Shown: positions 39,162 through 52,600 of the stretch, piece after piece
Layout: each line of letters begins with the position of its first letter
Numbering within the stretch: the stretch's first letter is position 1
Source of the DNA: Oenanthe sinensis
Taxonomy: Eukaryota > Streptophyta > Magnoliopsida > Apiales > Apiaceae
DNA: 64,000 nucleotides
NCBI GenBank assembly: GCA_028671895.1
Contig: CM053796.1
Span: 39,182,860-39,246,859 of the forward strand
Direction of reading: 5' to 3'
Notes under the pieces: model-generated
Told to the model about the DNA's origin: nothing
What the model saw: only the letters and a program-made list of their open reading frames with translations
Databases searched by the model: none
Translations under genes and position numbers: made by a program

Positions 39162-40453
39162 GGTTAGGAAGTTACTAATTAACATTATTGGACCCAAATC
39201 AAGCCTAACCTATGTAATTATTTGTCTTGCTATAACATAGTTTGTACTTCTGTAATACGATAGTGACTTAGATATTTCTATGTATAATTACAGATAGAAG
39301 TCTAATCAGATTGTGTTTCAAGTTGTAAATAAAGTCAAGAATAAAGTCTGTTAGAAGATTCAAGTTGAATCATGCAATAAGACAAAAGAAGACTTTTTGG
39401 AGAAATAAGGAAAGCAACCTGAGAATTCTACTAAGGCAATTACTCAGTCGAGAAGTCACCTATTCGAAAAGTCAGAACTATGTAACTGGTCGAGAAGTAT
39501 CAAGACACACTCAATAGCTCAGTACTCGATCGAGAAGTCAGTCATTCGAGAAGTCAAAGTATTGAAAGCATTCGAGTAGTGTGAAATGTGAATCATTCGA
39601 GAAGTCCAGAAAAATAATTCGAGAAGTTAGCAAAATGAGTATTCGAGAAGTGGTAAAGCTGAGTCATTTGAGAAGTCACAGTTTCAAGTTTACATTCGAG
39701 AAGTCTAGTCTAATCGAGAAGTCATCAAACAGAGTATGCGATCGAGAAGTCTATTCATTCGAGAAGTCAGTCATTCAAAGACTAATCGAGAAGTCACAAC
39801 TAGTACTCAATCGAGAAGTCAATCACTATGACTTCTCGAATCAATTTAAACAGAGTACTCGACTGCACCAAAGAGCTATTTTCTAGGAGAATTGCAGAAC
39901 AAGACAGATAATTTGCAGCTTTGTTTTTGCAGGATAAATCAAGCCTGCAAAGATAGAGACAAGTCTACAATAAAGCTGGGAAGATAGTCAAGACAAGTGA
40001 CAGAAGATATAAAGCTGGATGTAGCAGTTTGTCACAACAATGTTAGCTAGAAATAGATATTAGCCAAATGTAAAGTATGTCTTGTTTATTTTTAGTTTTA
40101 GCCAAACTGTCTTATGTGAGCATGTGCACATGACATGTTGTCTATATATTTTATGCACAGCTACATTTGACAATAGTCTTAGAATTTACATTGTAATCTT
40201 CCAAGAACAAGAAGCTGAAGTTCAATTTGAATTTCAGATTGTAGCAAAGATTCATTCTAATACAATTAGATTGAAAGTTACATCTGTGTTTATTTACTGT
40301 TCTATGATTTGACAAACACTTTGATAAACACTTATGTTCAAAGATTCAAGTTGTAAATCAGTTCATCAAATTTTATAAGCATCTACAAAGAAAAGAAAAA
40401 GATTGAAGTATACATTCACCCCCCCTGTAAACTTCTGGACTCATTATTCCTAA
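39162..40453 (+). mobile_element. Candidate solo LTR (copia-like) with TCGAGAAGTC motif array
   Basis: The right end CCCCCCTGTAAACTTCTGGA followed by ATTCCTAACA is typical of an LTR terminus. A degraded matching start GGGTTAGGAAGTTA lies near 39162. No internal retroelement genes adjoin it, so it is probably a solo LTR. Its first half contains about 16 variants of TTCGAGAAGTC. Left boundary is approximate, and no target duplication was established. Confidence 0.5.
39447..39840. repeat. Dispersed TCGAGAAGTC motif array
   Basis: Around 16 copies of (A/T)TCGAGAAGTC or one-base variants, spaced irregularly 15-40 bp apart, nearly all in the same orientation. The last one (about 39830) is inverted as GACTTCTCGAAT. 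The 101-codon open frame across it (39581-39886) reflects the repeat, giving recurrent FEKS/REV peptides, and is not considered a gene. Confidence 0.85.
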
Positions 40454-42878
40454 CAAACATAGTAATCCTCCCTTAGGTTATTCGAATTGATAGCCAACGA
40501 GTGGAAAGTCAAACTTGGTCAAACTATTTTATAAACGAAATAAAATAATTTTCTGTCGATATATAATTAGATAAAATTTATCAAAATAATGATAAAATCA
40601 AATCTAATTTACATATGTGATACTTTGAGGCAAAGACTGAAGACAATCAAATACTGTATTTTTGACACTACTTTTACGAGACAGAAAATACTTTATTAAA
40701 TTAAAAGAGTGTCTGTTTTAAAAGTTTTTAAGGGAATATATTTTGAATATATCTTCTAAATTTATTTGTTCAACTTATCTTCAACAAAGTTCTGTCTAAA
40801 TGTAAAATGCATATTTTATCCTAAAAGTCCCTAACTGTCTTATTTTTTCGGATAAAATGCATTTTAATTCAAGCATAAATATTCCTTGGACTTCATAGTC
40901 ATTATTATTTTAAGAATATTATGTTTGAATATATTTCAAGTCAAAATGTTAGTCTAAATGTTGACAAGTTCCGATAAATGGCTATTGAATATTGTTTCGG
41001 GCTATAGGGACAAAGAAACGATCATTTTTCTAAAATAATAGCTACATATGTCCAATTGTCTTGAAACTTGGGGAATGTCACTAGAATATTTAAAAAGAAT
41101 TTTAGGATTTTTCATGATTTTTGGGTGACTTTTATTTTTAGCATGTATTTTCGATACATAATTGATTGTTCGGTTAATTAAAAGTCAATGAAAGTCAACT
41201 CCAAATTGAGTAGGATTTTGACCATGACCTACTTTGAATATTTCCAGACGGTTTCCAAATTTTCATAATTTTTGGAGCATATTTGAAAAATAACCATATA
41301 ATTGATGTATTGTTCCGTTTCGTGTTTATTCGTATTTATTTGCATCAATTATTGACCTAGCACATTTTTCCATGCTTGCAAGTGGGCTAATACTGATGAG
41401 AGAATACAAAATTTAAATTGTGTACCTTTTCCTTATTTTAATGAAGCTTTGTTCCCTCATCCCCACCCAAAACCCTAATTTTTCTATTTAAATACCCCTC
41501 AACGCCCACTCTTTTTCTCAAGCTATTTGAGCTAAGTAAATGCTACATTTTTCTCTCCAAGAACACTCTCTAGTCCATAAAAATTTCATCTCTTAGAGTT
41601 CTTGAGTTATAAATTTAGTTCTTCCATAGATCTAACTCATACCAAGCTTATAAACACATTTACATGCTTATATAATACACACACCACACAAGTATCTTTT
41701 AGCTACCAACTTACCATATTTTAGCAGCCCTAGACTTATTTTTTTGCCCCCAATGTTGAACCAAAAGTTGTTATTCGGTGACTTTTTTCGAGTACCCTTT
41801 TTGTGTATTTTAGGCTTCAAACTAGTTTTTTATCTTGATTTCTCTCTAGATCTCAAGGGTTATAAGTTAGTTCTATAGATTATATATATAATATCAGTTG
41901 GTACATGTTTAGTAGTGTATACACCTTGCTTGCTTGATTTTTAAGTGTGTACACGAACTCTTGTACAAGATCCTAACTCGTATCCATTGATTTCGTAAGA
42001 AATATTGTTGTCTCTCACTATAGAACACAAGGGTCATAAGTTAGTTATTTCTTGTCAATATTATATATAATATTCGGCCCTAATAATATATACAAGAGCT
42101 TGCTTTGTTTGATTTGTTGCAAGTATATATATTTGGCTTTGTTCCTCATTTTTTATATATACACGAGTTTTAATCTTCTCTTCTATTCTCGTATATATAA
42201 AAAGTGAACTAAATAGTTGTTAATATCCTTAAACTTATAATTTAAGGGTTAGATACAACGACCATTTACTTTAACTCCGAGTCGAGGCTAGTTGTATAAA
42301 TTGATATATATATATATATATATATATAGAACAAGGATCACCTCACTTCATTTTCACCTCACAACAAAGTCTAGACAACAAGTACTATGACTTTAAATAT
42401 CACTGTTTAGAAAAGAAAAGGTAGTGGACTAGTATGTTACAGTACTAGACCAAAGTGACAAACAAATATATATATATAATAGTCGAATCAACAATATATA
42501 TAAATGTGAGTTGGGGTAAGTCACCTAGAGACAAGGACGAACCACTCGAAAGGGTAAGTTAAAAGGACGAACCACACGTTGTATGCTAACGTGTATGCAA
42601 GAAATTAAGTGTGTATGCTAAGGTAAGGTGCAGAAATTAAAGCGTATGAATGCACAAAATTAAATGTGTATGCTAAAGTAAATTGCGATATGTAAAGCGT
42701 ATGATGCAATGCAAGTATGGAATGTAAATATATAAGACCCAAGTCCTAGACACGCCGACAAGGAGTTGTGTGTCTTTGCACCGTGAGGAAAAGGAAAGAC
42801 CCAAGACCTAAGACCCGAATACAAGGCCTACATTGTTGTAGAGGAACATAGTCTACACAGTGATTTTTACGTATCTTT
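40454..42878. other. Intergenic, probably degraded retroelement
   Basis: No coding signal. A promoter-like CTATTTAAATACCCCTC near 41486 is followed by pyrimidine-rich leader-like sequence. The phrase GGGTTATAAGTTAGTT / GGGTCATAAGTTAGTT recurs at about 41859 and 42029, as in a worn LTR with internal duplications. An (AT)n run lies at 42305-42329. At 42540-42710 there are several partial repeats of GTGTATGCTAA. Confidence 0.35.
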
Positions 42879-43174
42879 GAGGAGGTAAATGAGAAGTTAC
42901 GTTCCAAGATAAGATCGTAAGAGATACTACTTTTCTGTGAAGAGGTAACGGAAATTTATGCTCTAAAATCAGCTTTGTAGGGGTACTACTTGCCTATGAA
43001 GAGCTAACGAGGAGTTAGGCTCTAAGACCAGCTTGTAGGGGTTCTACTTTGATTGTGAGGAGGTAATGAGGAGTTACGCTGCAAAATAAATTAAGTAGGT
43101 TTTGTTTTATATTTTGAGGGGTTAACAAGTAGTTAAGGTCCAAGATAAATACTAAGTATTGTAAAAGACTTTTT
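42879..43174. repeat. Five-copy 59-bp tandem repeat
   Basis: The phrase GAGGAGGTAA(T/C)GAGGAGTTA starts diverged units at 42879, 42939, 42998, 43057 and 43116, a period of 59-60 bp. Units share a later GTAGGGGTTCTACTT segment. Divergence between copies is appreciable, so the array is old. The minus-strand open frame here is a by-product. Confidence 0.85.
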
Positions 43175-43694
43175 CTCCACCATAATGAGTACATCTTTTT
43201 ATAGTGCAAAATCTTGAGTTCAGGGAGGGACTCAGGAACTGAACTAGGGGTGAGCGGATCCGTTAGGTAATTGCGTCATCGCAAACCAGGATAAAAATTC
43301 CGTTGTATACTCTATTTCTTTTCTCTGTTTTTATCTTCCGCACTTGTATTACTAGTTAACTGATAATATTTTAAAAAGATTTTTTTTAAAAAAAAGACCG
43401 AACTCAATTTTTAAAAGGGTATTAAGCTTTTAAAACCCTTATTAGCTTATACCCCATTTCGAGCCTAACCGTTTCTATGATTGATCAAAAATCAGTAACA
43501 AAACTTTTAATTTTTCCACCGTATAATATAGATTTAGATATAAAAACTATTTTTGTGGCGGTACACCCCCGATTAAGATCTTTCCCCTTTAAAATCTAAA
43601 CCCCTGTAGAGTTTAGTTTTGACCTGCTTTCTTCAATCGGATATCAATCGCCCCGGAATCAACAATTCAATCTCGTCGCTCAAATTAGGGCACA
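43175..43694. other. PRP16 upstream region
   Basis: Includes ACTAGGGGTGAGCGGATCCG near 43246, like a hAT-type MITE end but without a matched partner. The last 130 bp are C-rich and resemble a plant leader ahead of the ATG at 43695. Confidence 0.4.
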
Positions 43695-46600
43695 ATGGAC
43701 AAGTTAAATCTGTTAGAGCCTGATCAAATCACCACCGGCGGCTTACAAATCCCCGGCAAAGACAAGCTTTTGTATCGACCTCAAAGAAAATCACGTCTAG
43801 GTATGTAAATTTATACATACATGTTTTTATTATATGTATGTATTTGTTTATTTGAGTATGATAGTTGTACTGTACATTATATGCTTATTGATTATTATCT
43901 AGGTTAATTAAGTTTTATATTTTAAGAGGTATTGTTTTGATTCGATATGGTAGTTGTGACAGTGAGTGTATGTTTTTTTTCGATATCTAGGTTAGTTAGG
44001 TCTCTTTTGTAGTGAACTGAGATTTCGTTGAATTTTCGAGTGTAGGTTTCATATTGTTGTGTTGTTTCTGATTGATGTATTTTAGTGTTGTTCGAAGATG
44101 GTGTTTGGATTGTTTTATGATTTGGGATTTTTTTGTTAGGGTTGGATATTCTTGCGGAAGCGAAACGAGGTGAACGAGCAGAAGGGGTTTTCAAGGTTCC
44201 TAAAGATAAGCTGTCGTCGATTGCAGCGTCTCTGGATGAGGGGGTGTCTGAGGTATCTGAGGTTGATGACGCAGGAACTAATGGTTTGAGTAAAGTTGGT
44301 AACACAAATAGGCAATATCGGGAACGTGGCGTTAGTCACACACCGCGTTCAGGTACCTTTATTGAAATGAATGTAATGATAGCTTAGAGCAAATTATTGA
44401 TATATATTGCATGCTCATATTTTCAATTTATGAAAGTAATGGGAAAAAAATAGAGTACCAAATGTGCTTTTGGCTTGGGAGTGTCCACGTAAGTTGGATC
44501 TATATCCAAGTCTCGGAACTGGCAGTATTATTATAATTTTGCATGTTTATGGATGACAATGAAGTGTTAAGTGTCCATACCCATGATGACTTGGGTTAGT
44601 TGGGTAGTGGGTACTTGAGATGACATACGAGTCCGGGTATTATAGACTGTGAAGATTACTTATCAAAGCACAAGTTTGTGCTATATTTTTGAGGTGAGAT
44701 GTTACCTTCCATCTTTAATGTATTACTCCTTGCAATTTTGCAGAAATTACTTCGACTGAAGGACAAGGTAATGATGAACATGGGGAACATCGTTTAAGAG
44801 AACATGCAAGATACGAGGTTAGCTTTAATTTCTTTTGGTTTTTTGATTACCATGGCACTACTTTAGACTCTATATATCTTTTTAATAGCATCTTTTTTTA
44901 AATGCTCACAGTGACCCTAAGTTAAAAGTACATGTGAATAGTAATTTCTTACCACTCATACTCTGCCTAGCATAAATATTTTCCTCAAACATGAAATTTC
45001 TACATCTAATTAAGAAAGCTGGACATGGGAAAGTAGACAATTTGATTGTAATCTTCTTTGACAGTTTTGGACTAACTTTCATATCTCAAAATATAGGTGT
45101 GGGTTACAATGAAATATCTTTCCGTATGCACAAATACACAAATACAAATGAACCTAAGAATCTAGATATATGTATTTTTAAACTTCTACGTTTTTTCTTT
45201 TGTAGGTGTTAACTGTTGATGCATACTTTTAGTTACTTCTGTTTTTGTAAGACAAAATTTTGCCGTTAATCATTAGCTTATTATACTTAAAGACAATTAA
45301 AGAGAAATGAGATCAATGTATGTATACATATCGCCTGGTTCGGCTTTGGTGGTCATATTTGTCTGGTTGCATGGTTAAAATTTATGCTTTGTCACAGAAT
45401 GGACTACCTTTGCCATTTTGTTTGCTTTGCTCATTACTTTCATTGTCATTGCATATTTGCATGCATTTGTAACATGCAGCATAAATGTTTTATGCACCAG
45501 ATATGGACGGATATATCTATAACATAAATGCTTTTATTGGGGATTTTTATGAGGATCATAATAATGCTAAACATATATGTTTTTAAATTGTAATAAGATT
45601 ACTTCTTTAATGAAGACGCCAGCCACTTCTCATGGAAGCTCTCAAAGTGATCAATATCAGAGTTCGAGGTATGACAGATATGAAACGGCTGATCATTCTA
45701 GGAAAAGAAGAGACTACAGGGAGGACTCCAGAAATGATAGCAGGTCGTCAAGGAGACATGATAGAGGAAGAGAAGTAGACAGTCATAAAGAAGGGTACTA
45801 TCGTCATGATAAACAGTACAATAATGAGTATGATAGGAAGCGGGGCAGATATGAAGGTTCTAGAGGTACTCCAGGAAGATATGAAGTTCGGGGCACACAA
45901 GGTATGCTTCTAGTGAACTGATATTAACCAGGATGTCTTTTCGTATGTAAGCAATAATGTTGTGAATTGAATGAAGTAGCTACTAAAATACATATGATAT
46001 TTTCTGTGATTATCAAATATTTATAAATTTAATTATTTTTAAAAATTTAAAGGATACAAACATGCGTATCTTCTACTTTTAGAGAGTATTGAGAAGAATC
46101 AGTAATATATACTGCTTTTGAACTCCATTTCTATCTTTTTAACATGCTAATTTATTGTTCTATTTAGACAGATCTGACTGGGATAACGGTAGATGGGAAT
46201 GGGAAGATACACCATATAGGGATAGTCGCCCTAGTAGCAGCAGGAGACATCAACCTTCGCCAGCCCCGATGTTGCTTGGAGCATCTCCTGATGTACGATT
46301 GGTTTCTCCATGGCTGGGGGGGCACAGTTCTTACTCTTCTGGTATGATACTCAATCTGCTAAATCTTTCTTCCTTTTTTTTTGTGAAAAATTTGATTTCT
46401 TGCTGTCGATTCTTAATTCATTATTGAAATTTGCTAATGCATATTTGGTTTCTCCATAGTTGGATGATGCTTGTCCGCCATTTTTTTGTATCTTTAGGTG
46501 TATGTAAATATATTGTATATGTCTATATGATATGTATTTTATCTGTACTAGAGTACTAGGAATGTATTGCATAAGCTTTAGCAGGGTAGTTTTTCGGGAA

Positions 46601-49600
46601 GCTTAACTGCTATCTTTGAGTTTGGTCATTTTTCACTAGAGATATGAATTTAAGAGCCAAAGACAATTAACATTTTAGATGCATGTTACTACTTGCTCCT
46701 CAGCATTTGAAATTTACACATCACACATGTACAAAATTTCCATAACAGGTGCTGCTTCTCCCTGGGACAGTGTTGCTCCCTCTCCTGTCCCAATACGTGC
46801 TTCAGGATCTTCAGTTAAATCTTCAAACTCACGATATGGTCCAAGGCCTCAAATTCCCTTTTCTGTGGAAGACCAACAGCAGTCTGAGGTAATAGCTTTT
46901 CTCAAAAAATTTCTAGTTTGGCTATCTAAAAAGTTCCTGCACTTGAAATTGATATTGATATTCAGGTGTATTTATTTGTTTATGAGGATTATCTTCCAAT
47001 TGCAAGAATTCTAGATATTTTGATTTCTCATACCTTTTTCTTCTCTCAGGCTCCAGAAGCTGATGCTGATTATTTTTCCAAAGATAACCAAGAAATTACC
47101 AAAAATATGCGTTTAGAGATGGAATATAATGCTGACCGTGCATGGTAATTTGTTTAATATTCAATATATATAAACTAGAGCCATGTGATTGTTTTTGTTA
47201 GACATGCAGCCTTCACATTAGATGTGAAACAAATCAAAATTTTAGAAGGCGTGCATACTTTTTGTTTTTAAATTCAGAATGAAAAGAATATATACATAGT
47301 GAAGTAATTGAACTTTACTTGAAAGAAGCATTGATTAAACATAAGTAAGTTTAGCTGAATTAGCATTTCTAAACTGTATAATGTTATTGCTTGGGAACAA
47401 TGCTTTTTTAGTTGTTAGATCTTGTGAGGATTTATGATTTGTAGATGATATTCTAATCAGACTTCATGTCAGATTCTTTTTTCAAGTCGTTTAGCATATA
47501 TTAGTCTTGCTCTCTTGGCATCTTAGTGTCAGTCCTTGTATATTATAATTTTTGTGCCTGAGATATCTCGAAAGACTTTTTTATCTTCTTCTAGTCAGTG
47601 TCGTTTCTTTCGATAGTTCTAATATAGTATTTGAGTTTAAGATTTTTTTAGAGATTTTTTACAGTTGTCTTCTCTGTCAATGTTAAAGAAGTTGTAATGT
47701 TTAAACATGATTCTGAAATAATCATGCTGTGAAAGTTTCATCGATGCGTATACACATTTATTGATGATCAGTAATTTTGTAAATCTGTCTATGTACTTCT
47801 ATTTTATTGATTTTCTAGATTGTTCAGCTAATCTTATAAATTGTATCCTGAAAAGTGAATCAAATAAGAGTTTAGGAATAGTTTCAGTAATCAGTAGTTT
47901 AGAATATTGCTCAGGTAGAGGCAAGTAACCTACATAAATAATGTGTTTCTCCTGAAGCAAGCAGCTACTTGACTGAAATTGTAATATTTTAGTTCTTCCA
48001 TCGTTTTTATCTACTTTTTTACATTTACCACTGTGCTATCATTTTATAGGTATGATAGGGAAGAAGGAAATACAATGTTTGATGAGGATAGCTCATCATT
48101 TTTCCTTGGTGATGAGGCTACTTTTAAGAAGAAAGAGACGGAATTGGCCAAGAAGCTGGTATGTTCTATTATTTGAACTTGTTTTTCAATATCGGTCTTT
48201 CTAGTAATTTTTAGGGGCTAGAGCTCAGTTACTGATTCTTTATTTCCAACTGTTTTTTAGATTATTACAAAAGTGAACTCCTATAAGATTTTATACTATA
48301 GTCTGTTTATATTCTGAATTTGCATCATGTTTTTCTACCTTCCAATATTCAATACAATCGTCATCAGTTTCTGATGTAGGAAACAGTAGAAATAGATGAA
48401 GAAGAATAATTGTCTCAGAAGGCTTAGAAACACAATCAATCATTAATCAAGTTATAATTATAATAAATATAATCTACTATTTTAAATCAATTTGCATGAA
48501 CATAGGTACATATCTGAAGAATTATCACGAGTAAACTCCTTACTAGAAGGAAAATATTACAAGTAAAAGATAACTACTAACATAGCTATCTTAATTCTAG
48601 AATATTCCTAATTCCTAATATATATATACATATATATATATACAGAATTATGTTAGTTATTTGTAATATAAGCATGCAATTTCTATCTATCTATCTATAT
48701 CTATCTATCTATCTATCTATCTATACTATATTATTAAAGCCGTAAGGGCAAATGTTTGGTCCGTCGTCGGTCTGGTCCTTTTGTGTCCCACTCAACTTCA
48801 AATACACGTGTCTCCTACTCAATTTCAAACACATTCTTTTAATCAATAAACAACCATGTTTTAATTTTCTCATTAGTGAATCTCTTTAATTTATTTAATA
48901 TCATAATTTCTTAATTAAATTTTATGAATATTAAAATAATAATATTATTTTATTTATATTAATTAAAATTTATTATTGTGCTCTATCTATATTATATATA
49001 CTTTTATATTATATTACTCTAAATGAACTTCTTTTTTAATTAGAATATAGAGTTGTACTCACATCTAATAGCATGTTTCAATTTTCTCATCGCTCAAACA
49101 CTTTAATTTATTTAAAATTACAATTTTATAATAAAAATTTTTGAATATTAAAATTATATTAATATTTTATATATATTAAAACATACTCTTTTATTTAAAT
49201 TTTAATTAAAATATTTTCTAATATATTCGAAACTCTTTTTATTAATAAAAATTTATTAATGCTTTGCACGGGTTATTAATCTATGTTAATTAATATAAAT
49301 ATATAACAATATATTAATGAGAATTTAAACACATAATATAAATATGATTCAAAAATAATTTATCCCATGTACAACATTACATAAAAAATATTAATAACAT
49401 AAATAATCAAATTAAATATTTAAAATATATAATATATTATTTATTACTCTCCTCCCGTGTTTTGCACGGGTTATAGGCTAGTATATATATATGTGAGTAT
49501 TACTATAATTTTCTAGTCCACATAATCTGCCCAACTGTTTGTACTCTATTCTGTGAAATATATACATTCTGGGTTTAAGGGAAAGAACAGGCCGAAGAAT

Positions 49601-52600
49601 TCTTCATCGCAATCCATAATTGCTGGACCAGAAATACTATTTTTTTTGGATATGTGATGTTGCACACTCTTCAATTTGCAAGCATCCCAATCGGCAAATG
49701 TGTTCCAATAGAAGATCAATTATTGATTGTAATATAAGCTGACACAACACCATCAACCTTGCTATCACTGTTGTGTGTTGCCATGGTATCCTGGCACCAA
49801 ACATGACATGTTGTGTTTTTGTGCACGGACCTAGATCTGTTTTACTCTGCTCATATTTTGACCTGGCCGTTTTGTTTACCTGAACCATATGAGAAGGGAT
49901 AGAATAAAAATTCCTAATTTAGTTCGTGGCAACGATCGACCACCCAAATGGCTTCGCCCTACGAAGAAACTTTTTTATTGGCTGAGTTCCCTTGTTACTT
50001 TTACTATTCTTCTTGTTGTGTCATTCCAGCTTTCGATTCTGTCTTCTATTTGCTCTTTTCGTTCTCTTTCCTCTTCTTCTGTTTCTAAGCTGTTCGCACT
50101 TTATAAGCATGTAATCTGTAGGCTGTAGCTAATAACTGAGAAAAAAAAAGTGTGGACTAGCCCTAGGGCGATCGCTGTACCCCTAGGATTTCTTAACGGA
50201 GAGGAATATTGTTAGGAATAGCATAGACTAATAGTAAGGGACCCTAGTTAGTATAAAGGGATAAGGCTGTGGTTGATATTAGTATATTAGCAAGGGTATT
50301 TTAAGACATTTCAGTGTTAGTTGTTCGAACTCTATATACAGTGTCCTGGATGTACTTTATGCATGATGATTTGTAATATATGAAAATGGAACATATTTCC
50401 ACCACTCTCTCTACCGTCTCTCTCTAGTCTATCTTTCTCAGCAAGTTTCTAACTGAATAATGTTCTCCGTCTCTTTGCTTTATCTTCACTGTTTTTACTC
50501 AAATATACAGAAAACTACGTAAATACATAGAAAAGTCACTCAAGAATCATAAATTTCTGACATATATGTTTGCATCGCAACCCATAACAAGAGAAATAAT
50601 TCTCAATAATCAATCAAAGTCTTCTAATAATAAATATCATGAGAAGAATATGTTTGGATCACAACCCATAACAAGAGAAATAATTCTCAGTTTGAATAAT
50701 CAATCAGAGTCTTCTGATGATAAATATTATATCTCCTTATGTAGAGGAGTAAGACCCTGATACTTGATCAAGTAAATACCTAATAGCAAGTAAACTAGGA
50801 ATAAAGGAAACAAATCCTTTCTATTATGCTACTACTATACATCTAAAATATTCCTAATAATGGATATATCAATATGATTATACTTTAAAATAGATAACAT
50901 ATAACTCTATTTCTAAATAGTAAATAGTATAAGTGGGTGTGTAAATAAAAATAATGACCAGGGTTCAAATCCTGGCGCGCACACATTTATCAGTAATGAG
51001 ATATACTAGGATTTACCTGGCTTTGGGAGTAGGGACATGCCCAAAGTCCTAGGGTTTGTAATCTCACAAAATGTGGGGTAGTTCCCTAGTTAAAAAAACA
51101 AACATAAACCCGGGTACAATAAAATATTTCAATTCCTCATTCTGCATCAAAGTTTTTGGCTCGTTTATGTCTTCATAGTAAATGTATTGTTATCAATTGT
51201 CGGTAGGATCATAGGTGGTATCATTATGGTGACGTCTGTTTATAATCATACACAGGTTCGAAGAGATGGAACTAAGATGTCGCTTGCACAGAGCAAGAAG
51301 TTGTCACAGCTCACTGCAGATAATGCTCAATGGGAGGATCGACAACTATTAAGGTCTGGAGCTGTTAGAGGTACTGAGGTGCAGACTGAGTTTGATAATG
51401 AGGAAGAACGGAAAGTAATTCTCCTTGTTCATGGTAATGAAATTGTATGGCAAAGCTTATACATCATTGACAGAATGCTATATTCTTACCACCTGAGTAT
51501 ATGCTTTCTTAACGTAACATGTTGTGTGGTCCATTGTTTCCTTTCTGTATAGATATAAAGCCACCTTTCCTGGATGGAAGAATTGTTTTCACAAAGCAGG
51601 CAGAACCAGTAATGCCAATTAAAGATCCTACATCTGATATGGCTATAATATCACGCAAAGGTTCCACTTTGGTGCGTGAAATTCATGAAAAACAAAGCAT
51701 GAACAAATCACGTCAACGTTTTTGGGAGCTTGCTGGATCAAAGCTTGGTGATATCCTTGGAGTTGAAAAGACTGCAGAGCAGGTAAAGCCAATAGCTGTA
51801 ATATTATGTTGTGTTTATATCAGTTTGTTTAAACTCTGGTATGGGTTTTGTATTGAGCTGCTCAATTTGAGCATGTGTCTAGTCAGGGGGCATGCAAATG
51901 TATCTGTATAATGTCCTGTATCCAGATATGGCTTAGTAGGCACGGTTTTTAGCTAAACTATGAAACTCTGCATATGATAAGCATAGATATGATCAATAAG
52001 GCATCTGTAATCTGTTTGAATCTAATAATTTTTATGTGATCTTTTGCATTGATCTGTTGTCTTGGTGAACTCGTTTTATTTTCTTTATGCGTGACATGAT
52101 TTAAATGCCATAGTCAACATGAGTCTGGTGTTGCCATGTGGTGCTCCAGCCATTACTAGTCAATAATAAGTAAAATTGAATTTCGTACATTGATAATTGT
52201 TAGATGACTTTCAGAGAACTATCGATGTCTTGTTCTTAAATATTTGTTTTGAATAATGCTAGGTTGACGCAGATACTGCCGTAGTAGGTGATGATGGTGA
52301 AGTTGATTTTAAGGAGGATGCCAAGTTTGCTCAGCACCTGAAGAAGGACGAGGCGGTGAGTGATTTTGCAAAGTCAAAGACACTTTCTCAACAGCGTCAG
52401 TATCTTCCCATATATTCTGTGAGGGATGAGTTATTGCAGGTTTGATCTTCCACCTTATTATATGTTGCACTCTGGCTGAACTTCTATGTTATGTCCATCT
52501 ATTTTGCATTTGGTTGTGTTGAGATAATTTTCTGACTGCATCAGTTAATATAAATATGTTACTATGGTAGATGTTTCCAGTTTCATAAATGCTACCTTGT

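Noticed and set aside
39581..39886. 101-codon open frame with repeated FEKS/REV peptides
   Set aside because: It follows the TCGAGAAGTC motif array; the peptide pattern reflects the DNA repeat and no conserved domain is visible.
49889..50128. 79-codon frame with a hydrophobic middle in PRP16 intron 8
   Set aside because: No family signal, and it lies in DNA next to an LTR-like segment; probably retroelement debris.
50962..50985. tRNA gene suggested by a T-arm-like GGTTCAAATCC
   Set aside because: No complete cloverleaf or matching acceptor stem; fits a SINE head better.
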